From Conexibacter sp. DBS9H8 (GTDB taxonomy: Bacteria; Actinomycetota; Thermoleophilia; Solirubrobacterales; Solirubrobacteraceae), in the NCBI RefSeq assembly GCF_023330685.1, contig NZ_CP097128.1, positions 1,302,001 to 1,366,000 of the forward strand: 64,000 nt of DNA, read 5' to 3'. This document shows positions 14,067-24,763 of this stretch, in pieces. The translations under genes and the position numbers were made by a program. Numbering within the stretch: position 1 is the stretch's first letter; each line of letters starts with the position of its first letter. Below the pieces are notes generated by a model. It had not been told where the DNA came from. It did no database searches and worked only from the letters and a program-made list of their open reading frames with translations.

Positions 14067-17000
14067 TGTATGTCGAGCTGCACGCCCATTCGGCCTTCTC
14101 CTTCCTCGACGGGACATCGCTTCCGGAGGAGCTCGCCGTCGCGGCCGCCGCGGCCGGGTATGAGAGCTTCGCCCTCACCGACCACAACACGGTGTCCGGG
14201 GCGATGGAGTTTGCCGCCGCCGCCCACAGCGTCGGCCTGAAGGCGATTCACGGTGCCGAGGTCGACCTCGAGGACGGCCGCCACCTCACCCTGCTCGTTG
14301 TCGAGCCGGCCGGTTGGCGCAATCTCTGCCGGCTGCTCACCCTCGCTCACGCCCGGACCCGGGAGGAACGGACCGGCGCGCCGGTCCAGCCTCCGATGCT
14401 CGCGCTCGATGATCTGCTCGGCCACAGCGATGGGCTCATCTGTCTCAGCGGGTGCGCCGGGCACGGGGTCGGGGATGAGGCGACCCTGTGGCGACTGCGG
14501 GAAAGCTTTGGCTCTGACCGGCTGCGCGTCGAACTCCAGCGCCCCTACCTGTCCGGGGACCGGGCCCACAACCGGCGGCTCGCCCGGCTGGCCCAGCGGA
14601 TCGGCGTCCCCACCGTCGCCACCGGGAACGTGCACGCCCATCAACGTTCCCGCGCCCCGCTGCAGGATGCGTTCGTTGCCATCGCCCACCACACCACCCT
14701 CGACGCCTCCGAGCCGCTGCGACGGGGCAACTTCAGCCATGTGCTCGCACCCCCGCGGGCGATGGTCGCCCGCTTTCCCGAGTTCCCTGAGGCGGTCGCC
14801 GAGACCCGAGAGCTCGCCGCTCGGATCGACTTCGATCTCAGAGTCGACCTCGGCTACCGCTATCCGGGGGCCGAGGACCCGGCGACGATGCGCCGGCTCT
14901 CCGAGCTGTGCCAGAGCCGGTTTGAGCGCCGCTACGGACCGGAGGCGACCGCGGACGCCCGAGTGCTGCGTCCCCGGGCCGAGGCTCGTCTCGAGCAGGA
15001 GCTGGCAATCATCGCCTCGCTCAACCTCAGTGGGTTCTTCCTCCTCCACCACGACATGCTCGAACTCGCCCGGGAGGTGGCCGTCGAGGTACGGGGTCCC
15101 GACAGCGCCCGAGGGCTGCTCCCACCGGGACGCGGTCGCGGTTCGAGTGTCTCATCGATTGTCTGTTACCTGACTGGTCTCTCCCACGTCGATCCGGTCG
15201 CCAACGAGCTGCTGATCGGGCGCTTCCTCAACGACGAGCTCACCGCGCTTCCCGACATCGACCTTGACTTTCCCCGCGACGTTCGTGAGGTGCTCATCCC
15301 GCGCATTCACACACGCTACGGGCGAGAGCGATCCGCCCTCGTCGCGGCGTTTCCGACCTATCGGGCACGGGGGGCGATCCGTGAGCTCGGCAAGGCCCTC
15401 GGGTTGCCGGCAGGGGAGATCGAGCGGGTCGCCCGCGCCTCGGAGGGGTGGGACGCGCGCCGGGTCGGCGATGACATCGAGGGCGCCTACCCGGGCCGGA
15501 GTCGGCAGGGGCGCTGGCGCTGGCTCGCCCAGCTCGCTGCCGAGGCCCACGGTCTGCCCCGCCATCTCAGCCAGCACTCCGGCGGGATGATCGTCGCCAC
15601 GCGTCCGCTGATCGACTGCGTTCCGATCGTGCCCGCGGCGATGCCCGGTCGTCAGATCGCGCAGTGGGACAAGGACTCCTGCGCGGACGCGGGGTTTCTC
15701 AAGATCGACCTGCTCGGACTGGGCATGCTGTCGGCCGTCGAGCGGTGCGTCGAGCTGATCGCCCGACGCCGTGGGGAACGGATCGACCTGTCGGCGATCC
15801 CCTACGACGATCCGGACACCTACGCGGCGATTCAGGCCGCCGACACGACCGGCGTCTTCCAGATCGAGAGCCGCGCCCAGATGCAGTCGCTCGCCCGCAC
15901 CCGTCCCGAGACCCTCCAGGACATCACCATCCAGGTGGCGATCGTCCGCCCCGGACCGATCCAGGGCGGGGCGGTCAACCCCTACATCGCCCGCAAGCAG
16001 CGCCTGCGTGAGGACCCGTCCTTTGTCGTTCCCTTCCTGCACGAGTCACTGCGGGAGCCGCTCGCCGACACGCTCGGCACGATCATCTTCCAGGATCAGG
16101 TGCTCGAGGTCGCCGTCGCCTTCGCCGGCTTCTCGATCGGCCAAGCCGAGGGCCTGCGCCGGGCGATGTCCAAGAAGCGCTCCGCGGCGGCGATCGAGGT
16201 CCACCACCGGGCCTTCATCGACGGCGCGATCGCCCGGCACGGGGTGACCGAGGAACTCGCCGAGCAGGTCTTCACCATGGTTCGTGGGTTCTCGGGCTTC
16301 GGTTTCCCCAAGGCCCACGGAGCCGCCTTTGGTCTGCTCGCCTACCAGTCGACGTGGCTGCGTGTCCACTACGGGGCCGAGTTCCTCTGTGCCCTGCTCA
16401 ACGAGCAGCCGATGGGGTTCTACCCGCCAGACGCGCTCGTCCACGAGGCACAGCGCCGGGGGCTGACGGTGCGTCCGCCGGACATCAACACCAGTGGGGT
16501 CGAGTGCAGCCTCGATGGGGACGGGGCGGTGCGGATCGGCCTCGGCTACGTCCGCGGGGTGCGGCGGGAGGAGGTACACGCACTCGTTGTGGCGCGTGAT
16601 CGGGAGGGCCCCTTCCAGAGCCTCGCCGACCTCGCCTCCCGGGCGGGTGCGGGGGCGGCCGCGATGGAGCTGCTCGCCTGGAGCGGGGCCTGTGACGGAC
16701 TCGCCAGGGCAGAGACGGGACGGGCACACTCCGTCTCCCCGCCGCGCCGTGAGGTGCTCTGGCAGCTTGGCATCGCCACCCCGGGACGGCGGGTTCCGGC
16801 CGGCGTGCAGCTGGCGCTGCCCCTGGAGCTGCCCGCTCCCCCGCCTCTGAAGCCGCTGTCGGGGTGGGAGACGATGCTCGCCGACTATGCGAGCACCGGC
16901 CTCACCGCCTCGACTCATCCGGTGGCCCTGCTCCGCCGCATGGGTCGGCTCCCGGTCGACTCGATCACCAGCGTCGAGCTCGAACGCCTCACCCACGGCC

Positions 17001-17413
17001 GACGGGTGCGTGTCGGAGGGCTCGTCGTCGCACGCCAGCGCCCCGGAACGGCCTCGGGGATCGTCTTCATCCTCCTCGAGGATGAGGCCGGCGTCATCAA
17101 CCTCGTTCTGCCTCCTCCGGTGTATGAGCGCCATCGTCTCCTCGTCCGCGCCGAGCCGCTCCTCCTCGTCGAGGGCAAGCTCGAGTGCTATGCGGCCGGT
17201 GGCGGGGTGATCAACGTGCTCGTCGATCGCGTCGGAGCGATCTCCGCCCCCGACCAGGTCGTCGCCGAGATCCGTGACTTCAGTCCTCTCGCTGAGCCGA
17301 ACCGGGCGGATGAGGCCGCGGCGTCGGCTGGGACGGACAGCAACGGTGCCACCGGGGACTTCCGCGCGGTTGCCCCCGCCGTGATGAGTTTCGGGGCGGG
17401 CCGCCGACGCTGA
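14060..17413 (+). CDS. dnaE2: Error-prone DNA polymerase III alpha subunit DnaE2 (ImuC)
   Basis: A 1117-residue C-family polymerase. The N-terminal PHP domain begins YVELHAHSAFSFLDG and includes FALTDHNT. The palm has LPDIDLDFPRD with two catalytic aspartates, and the fingers include KDSCADAGFLKIDLLGLG and IIFQDQVLEVA. After the helix-hairpin-helix region an OB fold follows (RRVRVGGLVVARQRPGTASG). Length and the SRAQMQSLARTRPETL region fit DnaE2 rather than the replicative DnaE1. The LexA box at the start shows SOS control. GTG 14066 is an alternative start giving a protein beginning YVEL. With ImuB it should form the mutagenic translesion complex. Confidence 0.93.
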   Translation: MFVYVELHAHSAFSFLDGTSLPEELAVAAAAAGYESFALTDHNTVSGAMEFAAAAHSVGLKAIHGAEVDLEDGRHLTLLVVEPAGWRNLCRLLTLAHARTREERTGAPVQPPMLALDDLLGHSDGLICLSGCAGHGVGDEATLWRLRESFGSDRLRVELQRPYLSGDRAHNRRLARLAQRIGVPTVATGNVHAHQRSRAPLQDAFVAIAHHTTLDASEPLRRGNFSHVLAPPRAMVARFPEFPEAVAETRELAARIDFDLRVDLGYRYPGAEDPATMRRLSELCQSRFERRYGPEATADARVLRPRAEARLEQELAIIASLNLSGFFLLHHDMLELAREVAVEVRGPDSARGLLPPGRGRGSSVSSIVCYLTGLSHVDPVANELLIGRFLNDELTALPDIDLDFPRDVREVLIPRIHTRYGRERSALVAAFPTYRARGAIRELGKALGLPAGEIERVARASEGWDARRVGDDIEGAYPGRSRQGRWRWLAQLAAEAHGLPRHLSQHSGGMIVATRPLIDCVPIVPAAMPGRQIAQWDKDSCADAGFLKIDLLGLGMLSAVERCVELIARRRGERIDLSAIPYDDPDTYAAIQAADTTGVFQIESRAQMQSLARTRPETLQDITIQVAIVRPGPIQGGAVNPYIARKQRLREDPSFVVPFLHESLREPLADTLGTIIFQDQVLEVAVAFAGFSIGQAEGLRRAMSKKRSAAAIEVHHRAFIDGAIARHGVTEELAEQVFTMVRGFSGFGFPKAHGAAFGLLAYQSTWLRVHYGAEFLCALLNEQPMGFYPPDALVHEAQRRGLTVRPPDINTSGVECSLDGDGAVRIGLGYVRGVRREEVHALVVARDREGPFQSLADLASRAGAGAAAMELLAWSGACDGLARAETGRAHSVSPPRREVLWQLGIATPGRRVPAGVQLALPLELPAPPPLKPLSGWETMLADYASTGLTASTHPVALLRRMGRLPVDSITSVELERLTHGRRVRVGGLVVARQRPGTASGIVFILLEDEAGVINLVLPPPVYERHRLLVRAEPLLLVEGKLECYAAGGGVINVLVDRVGAISAPDQVVAEIRDFSPLAEPNRADEAAASAGTDSNGATGDFRAVAPAVMSFGAGRRR

Positions 17414-17454
17414 GCCGACATTTCGGCCCCGACCGCGATATTGTGCGAGCCCTC

Positions 17455-17982
17455 ATGGTTCCCGTCATCATCATCGCCGTTGTCTTCACCGGCTTGGCCG
17501 CCACGCTCTTCTGGGCCGCGCCCCGCGGCAAGCTCGCCCCGATGACCCAGGCGATGCTCTCCCAGAAGCGGGGGGTCAGCCTGGCCATCAACGCGACGAT
17601 CGCAACCGTGATCATCGGCTTTGGTTTTGTCATCCCCGGCGTCCTGCTCGTGGCCAACCACAACCGGACGTCCGCGGGGACCAACGGCCTCAAGTTGACG
17701 GCCGCCGAGGTCAACGGACGTGAACTGTTCGGTGAGCACTGCGCGGTCTGCCACACCCTGTCGGTCGCCAGTGCTGTCGGCAAGACCGGGCCCAACCTCG
17801 ATCAGCTCAAGCCCTCCTACCCGCTGATCATGAACACGCTCGCCAACGGCTGTCTTCCTGCTCCTACCGCGAGCGAGCAGAACGAGACCTGCCTCGGTCA
17901 GGGCGTGATGCCCGCTGACATCGTCCAAGGCCAAGACGCCGTGGACGTGGCCAAGTTCGTCGCCGCTGTCGCCGGTCGCTGA
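17455..17982 (+). CDS. Membrane-anchored class I cytochrome c
   Basis: A 175-residue protein with two predicted membrane helices (residues about 1-20 and 45-65) followed by one cytochrome c domain. The heme motif CAVCH has C96, C99 and H100; a methionine in GQGVMPADI near residue 153 is a plausible sixth ligand. Two additional cysteines (NGCLP and ETCLG) may form a disulfide. The domain would face outside. No oxidase or bc1 genes are adjacent, so its redox partner is unknown. ATG 17455 is 10 bases after TATTGT (17439-17444). Confidence 0.85.
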   Translation: MVPVIIIAVVFTGLAATLFWAAPRGKLAPMTQAMLSQKRGVSLAINATIATVIIGFGFVIPGVLLVANHNRTSAGTNGLKLTAAEVNGRELFGEHCAVCHTLSVASAVGKTGPNLDQLKPSYPLIMNTLANGCLPAPTASEQNETCLGQGVMPADIVQGQDAVDVAKFVAAVAGR

Positions 17983-18112
17983 CCCGGGCCCAGAGCCATC
18001 CCTTCACCGTTGGCGTACCCGCGTCGATTCACGGCTTGACGCCGCAAACTGCGGAGAGAACGAGAGTCCTGAAAATGCATCCGTCCGACGACGCTGCTAG
18101 AACACGCTGAGC

Positions 18113-18703
18113 ATGCCGGGAAGGAACCAACGGACCGCACGCCTCGTCATCATGGATGACGTCGACTGGTCAGATCCCGCACCGCGCCGACGCAACAGCG
18201 CGGCCGACCTCGCCCCCCCTTCTTGGGTCGTCCCTGAGACGGCGCCAACCGCATTCCCAGACCGTGATCGCCACTTGAACTCGGGCTCTCACGCTCGTCG
18301 TGAGCGGCAGATCGAACTCCGTCGGGAGGCGGTCGCCCGGGCGCGGGTAGACGTGAACACCGGACACGGTTTCCACGTCGAGGACTACGCTGCGGACCTC
18401 GATCTCGTCGCCGCCCTCGGCGTGGACGATGACGGGGACGGTCCCCTCATCGAGTACGTTTCCGAATCCGACCCCGAGCGCGTGTGGGGCCCGCGGCCCC
18501 GGTTGATGCCCGCCGAGTCCGGTGGGCGCCGGACAGTCGTCATCACCGGTCACACCGCCGACCGCCAGCTCGTCTCGCGTTCAGGGTCACGGGCCTCCTC
18601 CCTTCCGGCCTCCCGGGCCTTCCACGCCGGAGATCGCACCGCCATGTGGGCGGTTCTGCTCGGCGTCATGCTGCTGATCGTCGCGATCTCCAGCGCACAC
18701 TGA
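18113..18703 (+). CDS. Hypothetical tail-anchored membrane protein
   Basis: A 196-residue protein I do not recognise. Residues 1-170 are charged and look largely unstructured, with an acidic stretch (AALGVDDDGDGPLIEYVSES) and many Arg/Ser; residues about 175-193 (WAVLLGVMLLIVAISSA) form a single membrane helix at the very C-terminus. This is a tail-anchored layout with the bulk in the cytoplasm. A TAGAAC box lies 9 bases before ATG 18113; a second ATG at 18152 is possible. Base composition is somewhat lower in GC than its neighbours. Confidence 0.6.
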   Translation: MPGRNQRTARLVIMDDVDWSDPAPRRRNSAADLAPPSWVVPETAPTAFPDRDRHLNSGSHARRERQIELRREAVARARVDVNTGHGFHVEDYAADLDLVAALGVDDDGDGPLIEYVSESDPERVWGPRPRLMPAESGGRRTVVITGHTADRQLVSRSGSRASSLPASRAFHAGDRTAMWAVLLGVMLLIVAISSAH

Positions 18704-19088
18704 TCAGGCCGCCCGCGGGGCGCCCTGTCGCGGTCCGCGTGGGGTGAGCCCCTCCGCGTGCAGACACGACGCTCAGCCCAAGCCCGTCGGCTGCGGTAAC
18801 GGACCTGACGGTCCTCCGTCGCCTGTCGGCCGCCGGGAGCCAGCCGGCGCGTACGCATACGCAACTCTTAGTGATCCGCGACGGCTCGCTGAGCGTTTCT
18901 TTAGTGCCCGCTGGCTAGATGGAAGGGCAGTTTGAAAGCTCTGGCAATCGGAGACAACACGCTCAACCGGCTGACGTGCCGGGTCATAGACGAACCATCG
19001 TAAGTACCCCCTCTCTCCCTCTCCCGATGACGGGCGGCTCATGCCCCGGGGCCGTTTCCGTGGACCAATACGGCGCATTGGTGTTGAT
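18704..19088. other. Noncoding interval with a possible structured RNA
   Basis: No convincing coding sequence. Between 18891 and 18964 the strand can fold: an outer 6-bp stem GAGCGT (18891-18896) with ACGCTC (18959-18964) encloses a hairpin TGCCC (18905-18909) with GGGCA (18925-18929), and the enclosed sequence is purine-rich (GGCTAGATGGAAGGGCAG). It does not fit a tRNA or any riboswitch I know. The end of the interval holds the inverted repeat at 19064-19082. Confidence 0.3.
19064..19082. promoter_or_regulatory. Inverted repeat, probable operator of the CMD-hxlR pair
   Basis: ACCAATACGGCGCATTGGT has perfect 6-base arms (ACCAAT and ATTGGT) around 7 bases. It ends 6 bases before the first possible ATG of the CMD gene, exactly over the expected -35/-10 region. 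The HxlR regulator two genes downstream is the natural candidate to bind it; that link is inference. Confidence 0.55.
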
Positions 19089-19100
19089 ATGAAGACGACC

Positions 19101-19649
19101 ATGAGCAGGTTCCAGATCCACGACGAGCTGTCCGCGCCGGAGCGTTCGGCCCCGATCCTCCGGGGGGCCCTGTCCGGGGCGGGCCAGTTGCCGAACTTCC
19201 TCGGCGTCCTGGCCGGGTCGCCCGCGGCGCTCCGCGCCTACGCTCGTTTCCGTTCCGAGTTGCGGCACGGCAATCTGTCTCTTGCCACCTTCGAGCGCAT
19301 CGCTCTGGCGGTGGCCGAGCACTTCGGTTCTGAACAGGGCATCGTGATGCACAGCCGGACTGCTCGTGCTGCCGGCCTCGGCCTGGACGAGGTCGCTCGC
19401 GCCCGCCAATTCGACTCTGGCGATCCGGCTGAGGCTGCGCTGATGCAATACCTGCGGGCCGTGGTGGAGGACGGGCGCCCGCCGATGCACCTCCATGAGG
19501 AGGCGCGTGAGGCCGGATGGACGGACGAGCAACTGCTCGAGGCGATTGCTGCGGTGTCCCTCGAGTCGTTCACGGCCATGGTCAACGTTGCCGGAGAGGT
19601 GCCCCTCGACGGTTCACAGGAGGAATCCCGCACGCTGAAGGCGGCATAG
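19101..19649 (+). CDS. Carboxymuconolactone decarboxylase family protein lacking the cysteine pair
   Basis: A 182-residue CMD/AhpD-fold protein beginning MSRFQIHDELSAPERSAPIL, the usual start of peroxidase-related CMD proteins, with LPNFLGVLAGSPAALRAY. In the active-site helix, where relatives have GCxYCxxxH, this protein reads GSEQGIVMHSRTARAAG: both cysteines are gone while the histidine remains. It therefore should not be a thiol peroxidase and may be a binding or regulatory variant. ATG 19101 is preferred because TATGAA (19088-19093) sits 7 bases before it; ATG 19089 is the alternative. An HxlR regulator follows 30 bases later. Confidence 0.75.
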   Translation: MSRFQIHDELSAPERSAPILRGALSGAGQLPNFLGVLAGSPAALRAYARFRSELRHGNLSLATFERIALAVAEHFGSEQGIVMHSRTARAAGLGLDEVARARQFDSGDPAEAALMQYLRAVVEDGRPPMHLHEEAREAGWTDEQLLEAIAAVSLESFTAMVNVAGEVPLDGSQEESRTLKAA

Positions 19650-19679
19650 TGTGCGCTGGCGTTCTATCCTCCCGGCCCG

Positions 19680-20063
19680 GTGATGGGCGCCCTCAGTCAC
19701 ACGACGACAGCACATCCTGATGAGACCCGTGAAGCCGCCATGGGGGTCGGTCAGCGATCAACCTGCTGCCCGCTCTACCACGAGGCGGTCGAACTCGTCG
19801 GGCGCCGGTGGACCGGGGCGATCCTGCGCGTCCTCATGGATGGCCCGCTGCGCTTCTCAGAGATCGCCCAACGGGTGCCGGAACTGTCGGATCGGTTGCT
19901 GTCTGAGCGGATGAAGGAGCTTGAGGCACGAGGGATCGTCGAGCGGACCGTCTACCGCGGGGCTCCTGTGAAAGTCGAGTATGCCCTTTCCCAGATGGGC
20001 CGCGAACTCGGTCCTGCGCTGGCAGAGATCCAGAGGTGGGCGGAGCGCTGGTTAGCCGACTGA
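19680..20063 (+). CDS. HxlR family winged-helix transcriptional regulator
   Basis: A 127-residue HxlR/MarR-like DNA-binding protein: CCPLYHEAVELVGRRWTGAILRVL, LRFSEIAQRVPELSDRLLSERMKELEARGIVER and the wing YRGAPVKVEYALS. It carries two adjacent cysteines (C29, C30) at the place where thiol-sensing HxlR proteins have their redox cysteine. GTG 19680 is 9 bases after TATCCT (19665-19670). Together with the CMD protein upstream this suggests control by electrophiles or aldehydes, by family analogy only. Confidence 0.85.
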   Translation: MMGALSHTTTAHPDETREAAMGVGQRSTCCPLYHEAVELVGRRWTGAILRVLMDGPLRFSEIAQRVPELSDRLLSERMKELEARGIVERTVYRGAPVKVEYALSQMGRELGPALAEIQRWAERWLAD

Positions 20064-20225
20064 GCTGTTCAGCGCGAAGGTGGGTTCCCGGATCGGCGGC
20101 CGCGCTTAATTCGCGGACCGGGACGATCCAATGTTGCTGAGTGCGTCTGAGCGCACGTGAGCCAGGCTCAAATCGGAGCCGGACGTGTCCGGACTGACGC
20201 CCGGCCCGTCCGAGCTCCCAGCAAG

Positions 20226-20231
20226 TAAGGT
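20226..20231 (+). promoter_or_regulatory. -10 box TAAGGT of glnA
   Basis: TAAGGT is followed by 9 bases and ATG 20241. The 177-base gap before it also contains a GC-rich inverted repeat around 20090-20125, but no glutamine-riboswitch signature was found. Confidence 0.45.
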
Positions 20232-20240
20232 TCCAACGCG

Positions 20241-21581
20241 ATGAGTTCGACTCCGCCCCTCACCGCCACAGACGTGATGGCGATCGCCGCCGAGCGGGAG
20301 ATCCGCTTCATTCGCCTCTGGTTCACCGACATCCTCGGCCAACTCAAGGCGTTCAGCATCAACGCCGCTGAGCTCCCGGACGCGTTTGAGGGGGGGATGG
20401 GGTTCGACGGCTCCTCGATCACCGGCTTCAACGCGATCGAGGAGTCCGACATGATCGCGGTGCCCGACCCGGCGACCTTCGCCATCCTCCCCTGGGGGGA
20501 CCCCGCCCACGGGGTCGCGCGGATGTTCTGCGACATCAAGACCCCTGAGGGGATCCCCTACGAAGGAGATCCACGTCACGTCCTCCGCCGCGCGGTCGCT
20601 CGCGCCGGCGCGATGGGGTTCGACCATTTCTACGTCGGTCCCGAGCTCGAATACTTCTACTTCCGCGACGCCAAGTCGACCGAGGTACTCGATGAGGGTG
20701 GCTACTTCGACCTGACCACCCTTGACGCCGGCTCCGACCTCCGCCGTGACACGGTGCTCGGACTCGAGGCGCTCGGCATCCAGACCGAGTACTCCCACCA
20801 TGAGGTCGGTCCATCCCAGCATGAGATCGACATGCGCTACGCGGACGCGTTGGCGATGGCCGACCACTGCATGACCTACCGGATCACCGTCAAGGAGTAC
20901 GCGCTCAAGTACGGCCTGCACGCAACCTTCATGCCCAAGCCGCTGTTCGGGGAGAACGGCTCGGGTATGCACACCCACCAGTCGCTGTTCAAGGACGGCC
21001 GCAACGCCTTCTATGACGAGCGTGACCCGTACTTCCTCTCTGACGTCGGCAAGGCGTTCATCGCCGGCCAGTTGCGTCACGCCCGGGAGATCTCGGCGAT
21101 CTTCGCCCAGTGGGTGAACTCCTACAAGCGGCTCGTGCCCGGCTATGAGGCGCCCGTCTACGTCGCCTGGTCGCGCCGGAACCGGTCCGCACTCGTGCGC
21201 GTGCCGATGTATCACCCGGGCAAGGAGCAGGCCACCCGGATGGAGCTGCGCTGCCCAGACCCGGCCTGCAACCCGTATCTCACCTTCGCGGTTCTGCTCC
21301 AGGCCGGCCTGGAGGGGATCGAACACGGTTACGAGCTCCCGGATCCGATGGAGAAGAACCTCTACCATCTGTCTCCGGACGAGCGCCGCCGACTGGGGAT
21401 CGAGCAGCTCCCCGAGACCCTCGGGGAGGCGATCGAACTCACCGCTCAGTCTGAACTCGTGCTGCGAACCCTCGGTGAGCACATGTTCAACCGCTACATC
21501 GAGATCAAACGCCAGGAGTGGGACGACTACCGCGTCCAGGTCACGCCCTGGGAGCTCGAGCGCTACCTGCCCGTACTCTGA
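20241..21581 (+). CDS. glnA: Glutamine synthetase, type I
   Basis: A 446-residue GSI enzyme that makes glutamine from glutamate, ammonia and ATP. The Asp-50 loop region is MGFDGSSITGF, the metal-binding motif is YVGPELEYF, the ATP loop is FMPKPLFGENGSGMHTHQS, and NRSALVRVP and RMELRCPDPACNPYL complete the active site. The length is that of the short GSI-alpha form without the 25-residue insertion of the adenylylated GSI-beta class, although a Tyr occurs in KNLYHL at the equivalent place. Its last 19 bases overlap the convergent AbiEi-like gene. Confidence 0.93.
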   Translation: MSSTPPLTATDVMAIAAEREIRFIRLWFTDILGQLKAFSINAAELPDAFEGGMGFDGSSITGFNAIEESDMIAVPDPATFAILPWGDPAHGVARMFCDIKTPEGIPYEGDPRHVLRRAVARAGAMGFDHFYVGPELEYFYFRDAKSTEVLDEGGYFDLTTLDAGSDLRRDTVLGLEALGIQTEYSHHEVGPSQHEIDMRYADALAMADHCMTYRITVKEYALKYGLHATFMPKPLFGENGSGMHTHQSLFKDGRNAFYDERDPYFLSDVGKAFIAGQLRHAREISAIFAQWVNSYKRLVPGYEAPVYVAWSRRNRSALVRVPMYHPGKEQATRMELRCPDPACNPYLTFAVLLQAGLEGIEHGYELPDPMEKNLYHLSPDERRRLGIEQLPETLGEAIELTAQSELVLRTLGEHMFNRYIEIKRQEWDDYRVQVTPWELERYLPVL

Positions 21582-22555
21582 GCCGTCGCCTCTGACGCCG
21601 TCGCCTCTGACGCCGTCGCCTCTGACGCCGTCGTCCTGTCTGGTGCCGGCGTGCTGGTGGTTCCTCGTCGGTGGGCGATCACCAGGCGGATCCGCTCCGC
21701 GACCTGGCGCGGGTCACCCCTGAGGGCCGTGTCGGTGATCCGCACCGTCGGGATCCCCGTCGTCGCGAGGATGTGCGCATCACGTTCGCGGTCGGATTCG
21801 AAGTTGAGCAGGTGAGTCCCGAAGGTGTCGATCTCCACGATCACGCGCCCGTCGATCAGGACATCCACCTCGTGTCCGGCGACGGGAACGTTCGTCTGAT
21901 ACGGACCGATCCCCCACGCCTGAGCGAACTGGCGCCAGCCCCGCTCCAGCGCCGACCGGGATGGGCGGGGTCCGGACTCTCCGATCAGGACGAGCAGCGG
22001 CTGGGTTCCCGGCCGACGCGGGTTGCGGGCGGCGACATCCCGAAGTTGGTCGAGTCTGAGTCCGTGGCGGAGACGCAGGTGGTCGACGATCGCCTTCAGT
22101 TGCCCCCGGCGGGCCTCGCCGGCCAGGTCGAGGGCCGTGCGCGCCGGGCTCGTGACGCGAAGCCCGTCAAAGCGCCAGACATCGCGAAGACACAGGGACC
22201 GACAGTGGTGGACGGTCAGTCCCCGCACGCGACACCGCCGAGGGCTGACCAGTTCGAACCGTTCGGGCCAGCGCGTCACCGCCCCGTAGAAGGCGGCCGC
22301 CGACCAGCCCGCGAGCGCGGCCCCGTTCCCCGCGGCGAGGAGGGCGCCGAAGGCGCGGGCCCGCGGTTCCGTCGGGAGATGGCCGACGGCATAGACGCCC
22401 GTCCAGGCCGGTTGCAGGCGTCCGCACCGCCGCCATGAGTCGATCGTCGTGCGGCTCAGCCCGGAAGCGGTGAGCTGAGCCCGCCCGACAAAGCCGCCCT
22501 GGATGGCGGCGAGGTCACAGATTCGTCGATACGACGAAAATTCGCACTCGGTCAT
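21563..22555 (-). CDS. AbiEi-antitoxin-like N-terminal domain fused to a DUF559 (Vsr-like) domain
   Basis: A 330-residue protein. Residues about 5-60 (RRICDLAAIQGGFVGRAQLTASGLSRTTIDSWRR) are the winged-helix region of AbiEi-type proteins, followed by LPTEPRARAFGALLAAGNGAALAGWSAAAFYG. The C-terminal part (about 200-300) carries GHEVDVLIDGRVIVEIDTFGTH, the D...ExD core of DUF559/very-short-patch-repair-like nucleases. No toxin (AbiEii) gene is next to it, so it is not obviously a toxin-antitoxin pair. The last 25 residues are an ASEAT repeat tail. ATG 22555 was chosen over an upstream ATG because homology begins at SSYRRICDLA. Confidence 0.7.
   Translation of the reverse strand: MTECEFSSYRRICDLAAIQGGFVGRAQLTASGLSRTTIDSWRRCGRLQPAWTGVYAVGHLPTEPRARAFGALLAAGNGAALAGWSAAAFYGAVTRWPERFELVSPRRCRVRGLTVHHCRSLCLRDVWRFDGLRVTSPARTALDLAGEARRGQLKAIVDHLRLRHGLRLDQLRDVAARNPRRPGTQPLLVLIGESGPRPSRSALERGWRQFAQAWGIGPYQTNVPVAGHEVDVLIDGRVIVEIDTFGTHLLNFESDRERDAHILATTGIPTVRITDTALRGDPRQVAERIRLVIAHRRGTTSTPAPDRTTASEATASEATASEATAQSTGR
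21582..21634. repeat. 15-bp tandem repeat in the tail of the AbiEi-like gene
   Basis: CCGTCGCCTCTGACG is repeated about three and a half times. On the - strand it encodes the repeated ATASE tail of the AbiEi-like protein, so repeat-number change would alter the tail by five residues at a time without frameshift. Confidence 0.8.
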
Positions 22556-22645
22556 GAGAGCGAGAGGTGCGCGGGCGCCGGATTCCCTCCCCGTGTGGCA
22601 GAGCATCCCCGCACGATGCGGAAAAAAGCGGCGTGATGGCCAGCG

Positions 22646-24763
<2,118 letters not shown>

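Noticed and set aside
18900..18975. TGGCTAGATGG resembling a tRNA D-arm
   Set aside because: No 7-bp acceptor stem, anticodon arm or T-loop GTTCGAATC can be fitted around it.
20064..20225. Possible glutamine riboswitch before glnA
   Set aside because: I could not find the conserved glutamine-riboswitch core, and a leaderless -10 box next to the ATG leaves no room for a leader RNA.
21563..22555. Toxin-antitoxin pair of the AbiE type
   Set aside because: Only the AbiEi-like half is present; the flanking genes are glnA and DUF255, neither an AbiEii nucleotidyltransferase.
22612..22634. CCGCA-cga-TGCGG hairpin next to six A bases, resembling a terminator
   Set aside because: On neither strand does a T-run follow the hairpin in the transcribed direction; on the - strand the T-run precedes it.
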